Source: Adhaeribacter aquaticus DSM 16391
Lineage (GTDB): Bacteria; Bacteroidota; Bacteroidia; Cytophagales; Hymenobacteraceae
Length of the DNA: 64,000 bases
Assembly (NCBI RefSeq): GCF_000473365.1
Contig: NZ_KI421517.1
Location: forward strand, 3,882,001 to 3,946,000
Reading direction: 5' to 3'
Part shown: positions 16,960-24,813 of the stretch, piece by piece
Position numbering within the stretch: position 1 is the first letter of the stretch
Layout: every line of letters begins with the position of its first letter
Translations under genes and position numbers: made by a program
The notes under the pieces: generated by a model
Told to the model about the DNA's origin: nothing
Databases searched by the model: none
The model's input: the letters and a program-made list of their open reading frames with translations, nothing else

Positions 16960-19089
16960 ATGAAAGCCAAATTATTTAGACAACCTTGGGGGCTGTTACT
17001 CATTATAATAATGGGTCAATTTCCTGTAAAGCAAATCCACGCTCAAAACAAATCTTCTGAAATATTATGGGATAATTATGGTGTGCCGCATATTTATGGC
17101 ACCTCCATAGAAGAAATGTACTATGGTTTTGGCTGGTCGCAGATGCATAACCATGGCAATTTAATACTCCGGCTTTATGGGGAAGCAAGAGGCAAAGGGA
17201 GTGAATATTGGGGTGAAAGAGCTAACTTTTTTGACAGGGCTGTGCACCTTTTTAATTTGCCGGAACGAGCTATTGCCAGTTATAATAAACAAAATAATAC
17301 CTATAAAAAATACTTAGATGCTTTTACAAACGGAGTAAATGCCTATGCAAAGGCGCATCCTGAGGCTATTGCGGAGGAAATAAAACAGGTATTGCCAATT
17401 AAACCAACTGATGTACTCTCCCATACCATGCGCGTAATAAACATTGAATTTATGGTGGGTGCTGAAGCGGGTAAAGAGCGTGCCTCACCACCTGGTTCAA
17501 ATGCCATGGCTATTAGTCCGTCAAAGTCAGCTTCTAAGAATGCCATGTTAGTCGCTAATCCGCATCTCGCCTGGGAGTACCTGTTTACTTTTTTTGAAGC
17601 ACATTTAAATGGTCCGGATTTTAATGCCTATGGAGCTGCGCTGGTGGGTATGCCTTTTTTAGCCATTGCCTTTAACGATAATCTGGGCTGGACCCACACG
17701 GTAAATACCATTGATGCCGTAGACCGGTATGAGTTAACTTTACAAAACGATGGCTATTTATTGGATGGCGTGCAACAGCCCTTTGAAGTAAAAAAAGTAA
17801 CTTTTAAAGTTAGGCAACCCGATGGCAGCTTTCAGGAAAAGAAGGTGGAACTGAAATCGACGAAGCATGGCCCTGTATTAATAGGTCAAAACGGAAAATC
17901 CTATGCCATCCGGGCAGCAGGTTGGGATAATTACGATTTAATGTGGCAATATCATAAAATGGGGCAATCTAAAAACTGGCAGGAATTTGAAGCCAATGTA
18001 AAAATGATGCAAATGCCCATGTTTAACCTCCTGTACGCCGATAAAGCTGGTAATATTTTTTACTTATTCGGGGGCAATGTTCCCAAAAGGTCGGAAGGGA
18101 ATGGGGCTTTCTGGGAAGGAGCAGTTCCCGGAACGGAATCTAAATATATCTGGACCCAGACCCACCCTTACCAGGATTTGCCCAAGCTTTTTAACCCTAA
18201 AAGTGGATTTGTGCATAATGCCAACGATGCCCCCTGGACCAGTACTTACCCGGTAGCTTTAAATCCAAAGAACTACCCGGCCTACATGGCACCTTTAAAA
18301 ATGGATTTACGGGCCCAGCGCGGCGTAAACCTTATAAAAGACGATTCTTCCATTACCTTTGAGGAACTGGTAAACTATAAGATGAATACCGGTTTAGAGG
18401 CCGCAGACCGTTTTTTAAATGACTTGCTTCAGGCAGTAGAAAAATACCCTGATTCGGCTGCTAGTAGGGCGGCTCAGGTTCTAAAAGCTTGGGATAAACA
18501 AACCAATGCCAATAGTAAAGGCGCTGTTTTATTTGCCACCTGGTTTGATAAGGTAAACCCTGGAATGTTTGGTAATTCTATGAATTTTAACCCGGATATG
18601 ATTACGAATCTCTGGCGTTTAGAGCAGCCGGTTACTACTCCCAATGGTTTAAAAGATCCGCAAAAGGCGGTAGCCTTGCTGGTTCAAGCTGCTAATGAAG
18701 TAAAGCAAAAATATGGGGCGATGGATGTAGCCTGGGGAGACGTAAATCGTTTTAAAAGAGGAAGTTTGGATATTCCAGGTAATGGTGGCAATGGCCTTTT
18801 AGGTATTTATCGTACTATGCAGTTTAGAGAAGCGCCAGATAAAAAAGCGTATGCTATTGCGGGAGAAGGGTATATTGCGGTTACAGAATTCGGGCCAAAA
18901 GTAAAGGCCCAGGTTTTACTGGCTTATGGCAATGCTTCCCAGCCCGGTAGTAAACATATCAGCGATCAGCTCCAGTTATTGGCAGATAAAAAACTTCGGC
19001 CGGCTCTGCTGGAAAAAGCTGCTGTTCTGCAAAATTTAGAAAAGCGAGAACGGATAATTTATTCCCCGGAAAAAAATCATAAAAAGTAA
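16960..19089 (+). CDS. Penicillin acylase family N-terminal-nucleophile hydrolase
   Basis: The protein has 709 residues with a signal peptide (GLLLIIIMGQFPVKQIHAQ). The alpha segment opens with EILWDNYGVPHIYG. The autocatalytic site is Gly179-Ser180 in PPGSNAMAIS, so Ser180 should become the beta-chain nucleophile after cleavage. Family features TVNTIDAVDRYEL and HGPVL follow. This is the acyl-homoserine-lactone/glutaryl acylase branch of the Ntn superfamily, and the enzyme should act in the periplasm on an amide-linked acyl compound. Substrate may be a lactone signal, an antibiotic or a lipid; sequence does not decide. It is a single-gene unit. Confidence 0.87.
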   Translation: MKAKLFRQPWGLLLIIIMGQFPVKQIHAQNKSSEILWDNYGVPHIYGTSIEEMYYGFGWSQMHNHGNLILRLYGEARGKGSEYWGERANFFDRAVHLFNLPERAIASYNKQNNTYKKYLDAFTNGVNAYAKAHPEAIAEEIKQVLPIKPTDVLSHTMRVINIEFMVGAEAGKERASPPGSNAMAISPSKSASKNAMLVANPHLAWEYLFTFFEAHLNGPDFNAYGAALVGMPFLAIAFNDNLGWTHTVNTIDAVDRYELTLQNDGYLLDGVQQPFEVKKVTFKVRQPDGSFQEKKVELKSTKHGPVLIGQNGKSYAIRAAGWDNYDLMWQYHKMGQSKNWQEFEANVKMMQMPMFNLLYADKAGNIFYLFGGNVPKRSEGNGAFWEGAVPGTESKYIWTQTHPYQDLPKLFNPKSGFVHNANDAPWTSTYPVALNPKNYPAYMAPLKMDLRAQRGVNLIKDDSSITFEELVNYKMNTGLEAADRFLNDLLQAVEKYPDSAASRAAQVLKAWDKQTNANSKGAVLFATWFDKVNPGMFGNSMNFNPDMITNLWRLEQPVTTPNGLKDPQKAVALLVQAANEVKQKYGAMDVAWGDVNRFKRGSLDIPGNGGNGLLGIYRTMQFREAPDKKAYAIAGEGYIAVTEFGPKVKAQVLLAYGNASQPGSKHISDQLQLLADKKLRPALLEKAAVLQNLEKRERIIYSPEKNHKK

Positions 19090-19355
19090 TTGTTCTGGTT
19101 TTGTATAGTTGACGAAAGCCTTCTTGCCGTTACGATAAGTTTAGGAAGGGGTAAGGAGGGTTAACCTGGTAAATAAGTAGTTAAGTTGTCCTGGTTGGAA
19201 GCTAAAGTTATAATCGTCGCAAATACCAGCTGGATAAATGGAGGGTCTTAACCAACTTCAGGGTATAAATTTGCCTACGGGTGAGGCGTTGAGCAGATAT
19301 TTAAGATATGGAAATTTCAGCCATTATCTTATATTTAAGCTCCTAAATAAGACCT

Positions 19356-20141
19356 ATGAAAAAATATCATTTCCCGCTGGTTATTTTAATGCTTTTGTGG
19401 CTGGTGGCGCCGGCCTGGGGGCAACAGTTTAAAGTGTTGGTTTACACCAGTCCCGATCGGTGGCACGACCCGACGATTCCGGTAGCCATGCAGGAATTCC
19501 GGGAAATGGCCCTTAAGCATCACTTTGAATTAGCCTGGGCGCAGAAAGATGGCAATGCCAAAACCACCGACCCATTTTCTGATGAGTATCTGAAGCAATT
19601 TAAAGTAGTTGTTTTCCTGCACTCCCGGGGATACGATCTTTCGGCAAAGCAAATGGAAAGTTTTAAACGGTTTATTCGCAACGGGGGCGGTTTTGTAGGT
19701 ATTCATGCGCCTGCGGCCAACAAGGGACAACAAGAGTGGTTTCAAAAATTAATTGGGCGGGTTTTTACCGATCATCCGGAAGAGCAAACGGCTGTTATGA
19801 ACGTGCAGGATAGAAATTTTCCGGCCACCATGCACCTGCCCGAAAAATGGGTTTGGACTGATGAGTGGTACTCCTTTGGCGAAGCTTTCAACAAAAATTT
19901 AAAACTTTTAATGACCGTGGATGAGAAAACCTATGATCCGGACCGGACCTGGAACAATCCCAACCGGAAAACAGCCATGGGCAAGTTTCATCCCATTTCC
20001 TGGTACCACGAATACGACGGGGGACGGTCGTTTTATACGGCGCTGGGTCATATTCCGGCCGCCTATAAAGATCCCTGGTTTCTGGCGCATATTTATGGGG
20101 GTATTTACTGGGCTGCCACTGGTTTGGGAGTACCTAAATAA
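19356..20141 (+). CDS. Secreted ThuA-domain protein
   Basis: The protein has 261 residues with a signal peptide (FPLVILMLLWLVAPAWGQ). The ThuA core is complete: FKVLVYTSPDRWHDPTIP, the FLHSRGYDLSAKQ segment, FIRNGGGFVGIHAPA, and GGRSFYTALGHIPAAYKDP. ThuA has a class I amidotransferase-like fold and, in exported Bacteroidota forms, is tied to glycoside or trehalose utilisation; the catalytic role is not settled. It is a single gene ended by a strong terminator. Confidence 0.9.
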   Translation: MKKYHFPLVILMLLWLVAPAWGQQFKVLVYTSPDRWHDPTIPVAMQEFREMALKHHFELAWAQKDGNAKTTDPFSDEYLKQFKVVVFLHSRGYDLSAKQMESFKRFIRNGGGFVGIHAPAANKGQQEWFQKLIGRVFTDHPEEQTAVMNVQDRNFPATMHLPEKWVWTDEWYSFGEAFNKNLKLLMTVDEKTYDPDRTWNNPNRKTAMGKFHPISWYHEYDGGRSFYTALGHIPAAYKDPWFLAHIYGGIYWAATGLGVPK

Positions 20142-20180
20142 CGAATGGCCCTGGGCAAGTTGTTTTGCTGTTATAAATAG

Positions 20181-20210
20181 AAAAGGGGAGCTTTATTAGC
20201 TCCCCTTTTT
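20181..20210 (+). terminator. Terminator after the ThuA gene
   Basis: A 12-bp perfect stem (AAAAGGGGAGCT with AGCTCCCCTTTT) has a 5-base loop and a T tail. It could also serve the minus strand. Confidence 0.88.
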
Positions 20211-20268
20211 ATATGTATTTCTCCTAATTCTGTAAATTTAGCGTAGCTTAACTTCCAGCAATTAAGGT

Positions 20269-20406
20269 TTATTTCTTTTTAAGATTGGTTGGCATTATTT
20301 CCGTTTTCGATCCGCCCGATTTACCTGCCTGGTAATCAGATTGCCCTTTATGCCCATCGGCGCTAGGTGCTTTTTTCAGGTTTTTACCGCCTTTATCTTT
20401 GCTCAT
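20269..20406 (-). CDS. Small basic 45-residue protein
   Basis: An ATG at 20406 opens a 45-codon frame on the minus strand ending TAA at 20269. The protein begins MSKDKGGKNLKKAPSADG and ends in Lys-rich NLKKK. It is hydrophilic, low in hydrophobic residues, and rich in Lys, Gly and Ser with a central SDYQAGKSGGSK. Short proteins of this style (a K/G/S-rich body with a conserved YQxGKSG core) are common in Bacteroidota and of unknown role; I recognise the style but cannot cite a family. The composition is unlike random translation of this AT-rich spacer, which supports a real gene. Confidence 0.6.
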   Translation of the reverse strand: MSKDKGGKNLKKAPSADGHKGQSDYQAGKSGGSKTEIMPTNLKKK

Positions 20407-20641
20407 ATTGTTTGGTTTAATTACCTATTTTATTAGATAATGGTTAATGAAGTTTTTAATTAGGGTAAAAAGGAATATGTTACTGGTAACTATAATGGTT
20501 AACGGATTAAACTTGAAAGCAACCGGAATTATTTTACATTATTTTTAAAACCCCCATCCAGCAGGATTTTTGGGGCGAAACAGCCAGCAGCTATTAGGTA
20601 TGATTTAAGGGAAAACAATTAGTTTAAAAGCTCTTAGATAA

Positions 20642-20728
20642 ATGAATTACAAAAGCCTGGATTTACCATTCCTGATTTTAAGAAGACCTCATAGTATACC
20701 TGCCGGAAAAAATTTGGAAAGGAACTAG
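20642..20728 (+). other. Upstream in-frame extension ending in an amber codon
   Basis: An ATG at 20642 reads MNYKSLDLPFLILRRPHSIP and on to ERN, then meets TAG at 20726-20728. The frame is the same as the following gene and contains no other stop. The peptide looks like a normal protein start that runs straight into ALQADLQYQ. I read it as the true N-terminus of the next gene, cut by a nonsense codon or a base error. Confidence 0.5.
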
Positions 20729-20743
20729 GCCTTACAGGCCGAT

Positions 20744-21643
20744 TTGCAATATCAAATTACGATTCTGAATAAAACCCTGGAGAATATAAAAAATCAGGTA
20801 CCATTTAATATTACAGATGAATTTATTTATAAAGTGCACAAATGGGCTGATAAGCTAGAATTTGGTATCAGTTCTGAAGAAGAATTGAAAATATCCCATT
20901 TCCTGAAAAATGAAACCATACCTTATCTAAAGTTGGTTAACCAGAATTATCCTAATACGGCGGCCCTTACCCAATCGTATTTTGATAATACCCTCCATAA
21001 TAACGGGCTTATGTCTGAGAACCGGTCTCAAGTGGAAAGCTCTATTCAAACCATTAACAAAACTATTTTAGAATACCTGGAGCATTTTCAGGATGAGTTG
21101 CAGGCATCTTACCCGTGTTATTATGAAACCTTCCGGAGCGACGGCATTGAATATGATTTTTATCTGGGGCTATCTCTTGTTCCGGAAAGACCATTTAATC
21201 CCTGGTATTTAAAAAATTTACGTTTGTGGCAATTAAATGGCATGGCGGCTATTGCAAAACTTACTAAAGCCCTGCAAACAAAACTTCCGAAGGCATTAGA
21301 AACCACTCAACTAATTTTTGTGCATGCGCATCCCATAACCATTAGTTTCCGGACCGATGAGCGTCGGTTTGATGTAGAAGGGGCCCATAATGTGCAGTAT
21401 GAAATTATTAAAAAGAGGATAGATAAAGTTCACCTGATAAACTCGCAGGAACGACTGACCCAACCCGATAAGATTGCCATTGTGTATTACAACAACCGGG
21501 AAGCCGATGAATATACCGAATACATCCAATACCTGCAGGAACGAAATGTGTTAAATCACGATCTGGAATATCTGGATTTAGAAGAGCTGCAAGGGGTAAC
21601 GGGGTTAAAAGCTTTACGGGTAGGGGTTAATTATAATATTTAG
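20744..21643 (+). CDS. Conserved-looking hypothetical protein, N-terminus cut by amber codon
   Basis: A 299-residue frame opened only by a TTG at 20744, with no ribosome binding site visible. It is rich in charged helices (TLENIKNQVPFNITDEFIYKV, EEELKISHFLKNETIPYLK) and ends in a mixed alpha/beta part (IAIVYYNNREADEYTEYIQY). There is no signal peptide or membrane helix. I recognise no family. In the same frame, an ATG-started peptide precedes it across one TAG, so the intact gene would run 20642-21643 and encode about 333 residues. It may be a pseudogene, a recently interrupted gene, or a base-call error. It stands alone, with a 476-base spacer after it. Confidence 0.6.
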   Translation: MQYQITILNKTLENIKNQVPFNITDEFIYKVHKWADKLEFGISSEEELKISHFLKNETIPYLKLVNQNYPNTAALTQSYFDNTLHNNGLMSENRSQVESSIQTINKTILEYLEHFQDELQASYPCYYETFRSDGIEYDFYLGLSLVPERPFNPWYLKNLRLWQLNGMAAIAKLTKALQTKLPKALETTQLIFVHAHPITISFRTDERRFDVEGAHNVQYEIIKKRIDKVHLINSQERLTQPDKIAIVYYNNREADEYTEYIQYLQERNVLNHDLEYLDLEELQGVTGLKALRVGVNYNI

Positions 21644-22119
21644 CAACTTTGAAAAATAGAATAACATTTTATGGTGTTGTTTTAGTTATACAAACGCTAT
21701 TTAAGCCAAGCAGGAGATAGGATTTCGGGTATGTGCGTAGAGGGCCCTAACGCTAATTATAGTAAGATTAAAATTCAGGTTGCTGCCGCTCTATAAATAT
21801 TAAAAGGGTATTGGCAGAAAAATCCTTAAAAAGTGCTACCCTGATTACCTGGTTTTATAGGCAACAGCCTGCTTACGGTCTTGCTTCAACTCCGGCAAGT
21901 AAAACTTTAAGAATTCTAAACTGGTAAAGTGCTTCTTCTAGAGGCAATCACTGCCGAGCTTTCATTAAATACTAATAAATAGGGCATAACTATTTATTAG
22001 GCTAATGGTTATAATGTAAAAAAAACCGCAACAGAAGGTAATAAGCTGGAGTAAAAGCATATTTATTCCTAAACTTTTTTAATAAACACCTGTTAAAACA
22101 TAATATAACCCCTAATGGT
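21644..22119. other. AT-rich spacer ahead of gdhA
   Basis: No coding sequence or clear RNA gene. It presumably holds the gdhA promoter and leader. I could not place a TAnnTTTG box with confidence. Confidence 0.35.
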
Positions 22120-23460
22120 ATGGATGCACTGGTAAAAGAATTTCTGGAAAAGGTTACCTTAAGAAATCCGCATGAGCCGGAGTTTTTGCAAGCCGTACAG
22201 GAAGTAGCAGAAACAATTATTCCCTATTTAGAAGAAAATCCTAAATATAAAAAAGCTAAAATTCTGGACCGCATGGTGGAGCCCGAACGCGTGCTTATGT
22301 TCCGGGTGCCCTGGCTCAACGACCGTAACGAAGTGGAAGTTAACCGCGGTTTTCGGGTGCAGATGAACAGTGCGATCGGGCCTTATAAAGGTGGGTTGCG
22401 GTTTCACCCTTCCGTAAACCTAAGCATCCTTAAATTTTTAGCTTTTGAGCAGGTACTTAAAAACAGCCTTACCGGACTACCAATGGGCGGGGGCAAAGGT
22501 GGTTCTGATTTTGACCCGAAAGGAAAATCAGATGGGGAAATAATGAAATTTTGCCAGAGCTTTATGACCGAGCTTTACCGGCATGTTGGTGCCGATATAG
22601 ATGTTCCGGCGGGTGATATTGGAGTAGGCTCCCGCGAGGTAGGTTTCTTGTTTGGGCAATACAAACGCATAAAAGGCGAATTTACCGGAGTTTTAACGGG
22701 TAAAGGAACCAGTTGGGGTGGAAGCCTTATCAGGCCAGAGGCTACAGGTTACGGGGTGGTTTATTTTGCTGAGGACATGTTGCAAACCCGGGCCGAAACA
22801 TTAGCTGGAAAGACCGTCGTGGTTTCGGGTTCCGGTAATGTGGCCCAGTATACCGTAGAAAGATGCCTGCAAGCCGGGGCCAAAGTAGTAACTCTGTCTG
22901 ACTCGGAAGGATTTATTTATGACCCGGCAGGTATTGATGCAGAAAAACTGGCTTATGTAATGACTTTGAAAAACGAGCAGCGGGGACGCATCCGGGAATA
23001 CGCCGAAAAATATGGTTGTGAATTTTTTGCGGGACAAAAGCCCTGGAATATCAAATGTGATGTGGCCTTTCCCAATGCTACCCAAAATGAACTAGACGAA
23101 GAAGATGCCCGCACATTAGTAGGTAATGGTTGTATATGTGTAGCCGAAGGTGCCAATATGCCCAGCACGCCGGAAGCCATTCATGTTTTTACCGAAGCTA
23201 AAATTTTATATGCCCCTGGTAAAGCCTCTAATGCCGGTGGGGTAGCCGTTTCCGGTTTGGAAATGTCCCAGAACTCGCTGCGTATTTCCTGGAACCGCGA
23301 AGAAGTTAATAGCAAGCTGCGCGAAATCATGAAAGATATTCACCGGATTTGTGTAGAATATGGTACCGAAGCAGATGGGTATATTAACTATGAAAAAGGT
23401 GCGAATATCGGCGGTTTTGTTAAGGTCGCCGATGCAATGCTGGCCCAGGGAATTGTATAA
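22120..23460 (+). CDS. gdhA: NADP-dependent glutamate dehydrogenase
   Basis: The protein has 446 residues, the length of hexameric bacterial GDH. The glutamate-binding segment NRGFRVQMNSAIGPYKGGLRFHP is complete (two lysine-bearing motifs), and the catalytic lysine is Lys126 in PMGGGKGGSDFDPKGKSD. The dinucleotide loop is SGSGNVAQY. It makes glutamate from 2-oxoglutarate and ammonium in the cytoplasm, so it links nitrogen assimilation to central carbon. It is a single-gene unit with a long spacer ahead and a long terminator hairpin after it. Confidence 0.96.
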   Translation: MDALVKEFLEKVTLRNPHEPEFLQAVQEVAETIIPYLEENPKYKKAKILDRMVEPERVLMFRVPWLNDRNEVEVNRGFRVQMNSAIGPYKGGLRFHPSVNLSILKFLAFEQVLKNSLTGLPMGGGKGGSDFDPKGKSDGEIMKFCQSFMTELYRHVGADIDVPAGDIGVGSREVGFLFGQYKRIKGEFTGVLTGKGTSWGGSLIRPEATGYGVVYFAEDMLQTRAETLAGKTVVVSGSGNVAQYTVERCLQAGAKVVTLSDSEGFIYDPAGIDAEKLAYVMTLKNEQRGRIREYAEKYGCEFFAGQKPWNIKCDVAFPNATQNELDEEDARTLVGNGCICVAEGANMPSTPEAIHVFTEAKILYAPGKASNAGGVAVSGLEMSQNSLRISWNREEVNSKLREIMKDIHRICVEYGTEADGYINYEKGANIGGFVKVADAMLAQGIV

Positions 23461-23509
23461 TTTACTTTTTTAAGCCTGTATTGCAGAAGACAACTTTTAA
23501 ATTTTAACT

Positions 23510-23572
23510 GGCCTTAATTAATCCATAAATATATAAAGGTACAGGCCTATGGATTAGTTAAGGCCTCTCTTT
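23510..23572 (+). terminator. Long terminator hairpin of gdhA
   Basis: An 18-base arm (23510-23527) pairs with 23548-23565 at 17 Watson-Crick positions plus one G-T, across a 20-base loop. A T-rich tail (TCTCTTTTTT) follows. Confidence 0.85.
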
Positions 23573-23718
23573 TTTACCTATGACCAAATGCAAAAAGAAA
23601 TTTCCTGTTTGCCATTTAAATTTTTCACGGTTCAATAAAAACAATTAAATAGTAGAGGAAAGCCTGCTTCCCAACTGGTAATTTTTAGTAGCACTACTTT
23701 GGATTTTTTAACCATTTT

Positions 23719-23822
23719 CTGCAAGTTTAGCGAAGCTTAACTTGTAGTATAAATTAAACAAGTTTAAAACTTGTTCCAGGTGCAAACTGGAGCTATAATG
23801 GCCACAAGTTACAAACTTGCAG
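23719..23822. repeat. Short palindromic element with 10-bp inverted ends
   Basis: The ends are CTGCAAGTTT (23719-23728) and AAACTTGCAG (23813-23822), exact complements. Inside are near-palindromes CAAGTTTAAAACTTG (23759-23773) and ACAAGTTACAAACTTG (23804-23819). At about 104 bases with no coding sequence it looks like a REP- or MITE-type element. A relative of the left half (TTTAGCGTAGCTTAACTT) occurs near 20236-20253. Confidence 0.55.
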
Positions 23823-23886
23823 CATGTGGGTATGGCAAATACAGTGTTATAAATCCGTAACAAAAGGTGATTTACTTTGATTTGGA

Positions 23887-24681
23887 TTAAAGGAACTGAT
23901 TTTGAATTTCAATTAAATAAGCAAAAGGAATTTCATTGAGTTGAAGGTAATTAATGTAATCATTTCCTAACCTCGTAATTGATAAATGTTTTTTAAATAT
24001 AGGTTTAGTGTTATCAACTTCTTCATCTGCCATAAATACATATTCCCTGTAAAGCCCACGTGTAATTAAATCTCTAACTTCAGAAATTACATCAACACGT
24101 TTTATAGTGATATCAGGATGATTTTTATCTTCTGGGTAATCTATTTCCGCATCAATCATAAAATCTTTTAATAAATAAATTAAGCAATATTGTCTGAAGG
24201 TTAATTCATTTGAGAGTTTTATCAGAAAGTTTGCATAATTCCTGTTGATATTGGAATTGTAAATGATATTGGCATATAAGTAGCCAATATATTGTATTTT
24301 TTTTTCTTCAAAGGTTCTTTGGCAAGTCAGAAGGATTCCTTCTAAAACTTCTTCGGCATTTGACCTATCAAATTCTAATTCATTAAAAAAGTCATCATCT
24401 CTTATAGTTAGGCCTCTTTCTTGATAAATAGCCATTTTCTCTAAGGCAAAAATATAAGCAGCACCAATCCTTTTTTCTTCTCTAGGGCTAATTAGCCGTT
24501 TCGAAATTTCAATACCAAGATTACAAACAACCTTTTTGATTAAAGGTCCTGCCATAGATCCAAAAACTAAACCTGGTGGTCCTGCTATAAAGGATCCTAC
24601 CATTGCACCACTAGTACTTCCCGCTATATCTGAGCCTACATCAATTAGTTCTTTTAGTACATAAGAATTATCTTCATTCAT
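23887..24681 (-). CDS. AT-rich protein with glycine-rich N-terminal membrane hairpin
   Basis: The protein has 264 residues. Residues 13-60 hold a Gly/Ala/Ser-rich hydrophobic hairpin (GSTSGAMVGSFIAGPPG, then LVFGSMAGPLIKKV), like the pore-forming segments of small membrane effectors. The rest is helical and charged (KKIQYIGYLYANIIYNSNI, FRQYCLIYLLKDF), ending in a strand-helix region. No signal peptide. The overall plan, a glycine hairpin followed by a helical domain, recalls Abi-alpha/DUF4393-style proteins, but I cannot show homology. Base composition is clearly lower in GC than the flanking helicase gene: line 24121-24180 has 13 G/C of 60 versus 36 of 60 at 25141-25200. This suggests recent transfer. 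It sits between a palindromic element and the helicase. Confidence 0.6.
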   Translation of the reverse strand: MNEDNSYVLKELIDVGSDIAGSTSGAMVGSFIAGPPGLVFGSMAGPLIKKVVCNLGIEISKRLISPREEKRIGAAYIFALEKMAIYQERGLTIRDDDFFNELEFDRSNAEEVLEGILLTCQRTFEEKKIQYIGYLYANIIYNSNINRNYANFLIKLSNELTFRQYCLIYLLKDFMIDAEIDYPEDKNHPDITIKRVDVISEVRDLITRGLYREYVFMADEEVDNTKPIFKKHLSITRLGNDYINYLQLNEIPFAYLIEIQNQFL

Positions 24682-24813
24682 ATTTTAAATAATGTTTACA
24701 AATTGTATTCCCATATTAAAATTCAATTTTTGCTATGTGTAAAAAGGCTTATTGCTCTTAGCACTTTTCATCAAGTCAATCTACAGATTGTAATATTATA
24801 ATAAATTAAAATC

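Noticed and set aside
19238-19432. 64-codon ORF overlapping the ThuA start
   Set aside because: It runs out of frame into the ThuA signal peptide region, which is clearly coding in another frame.
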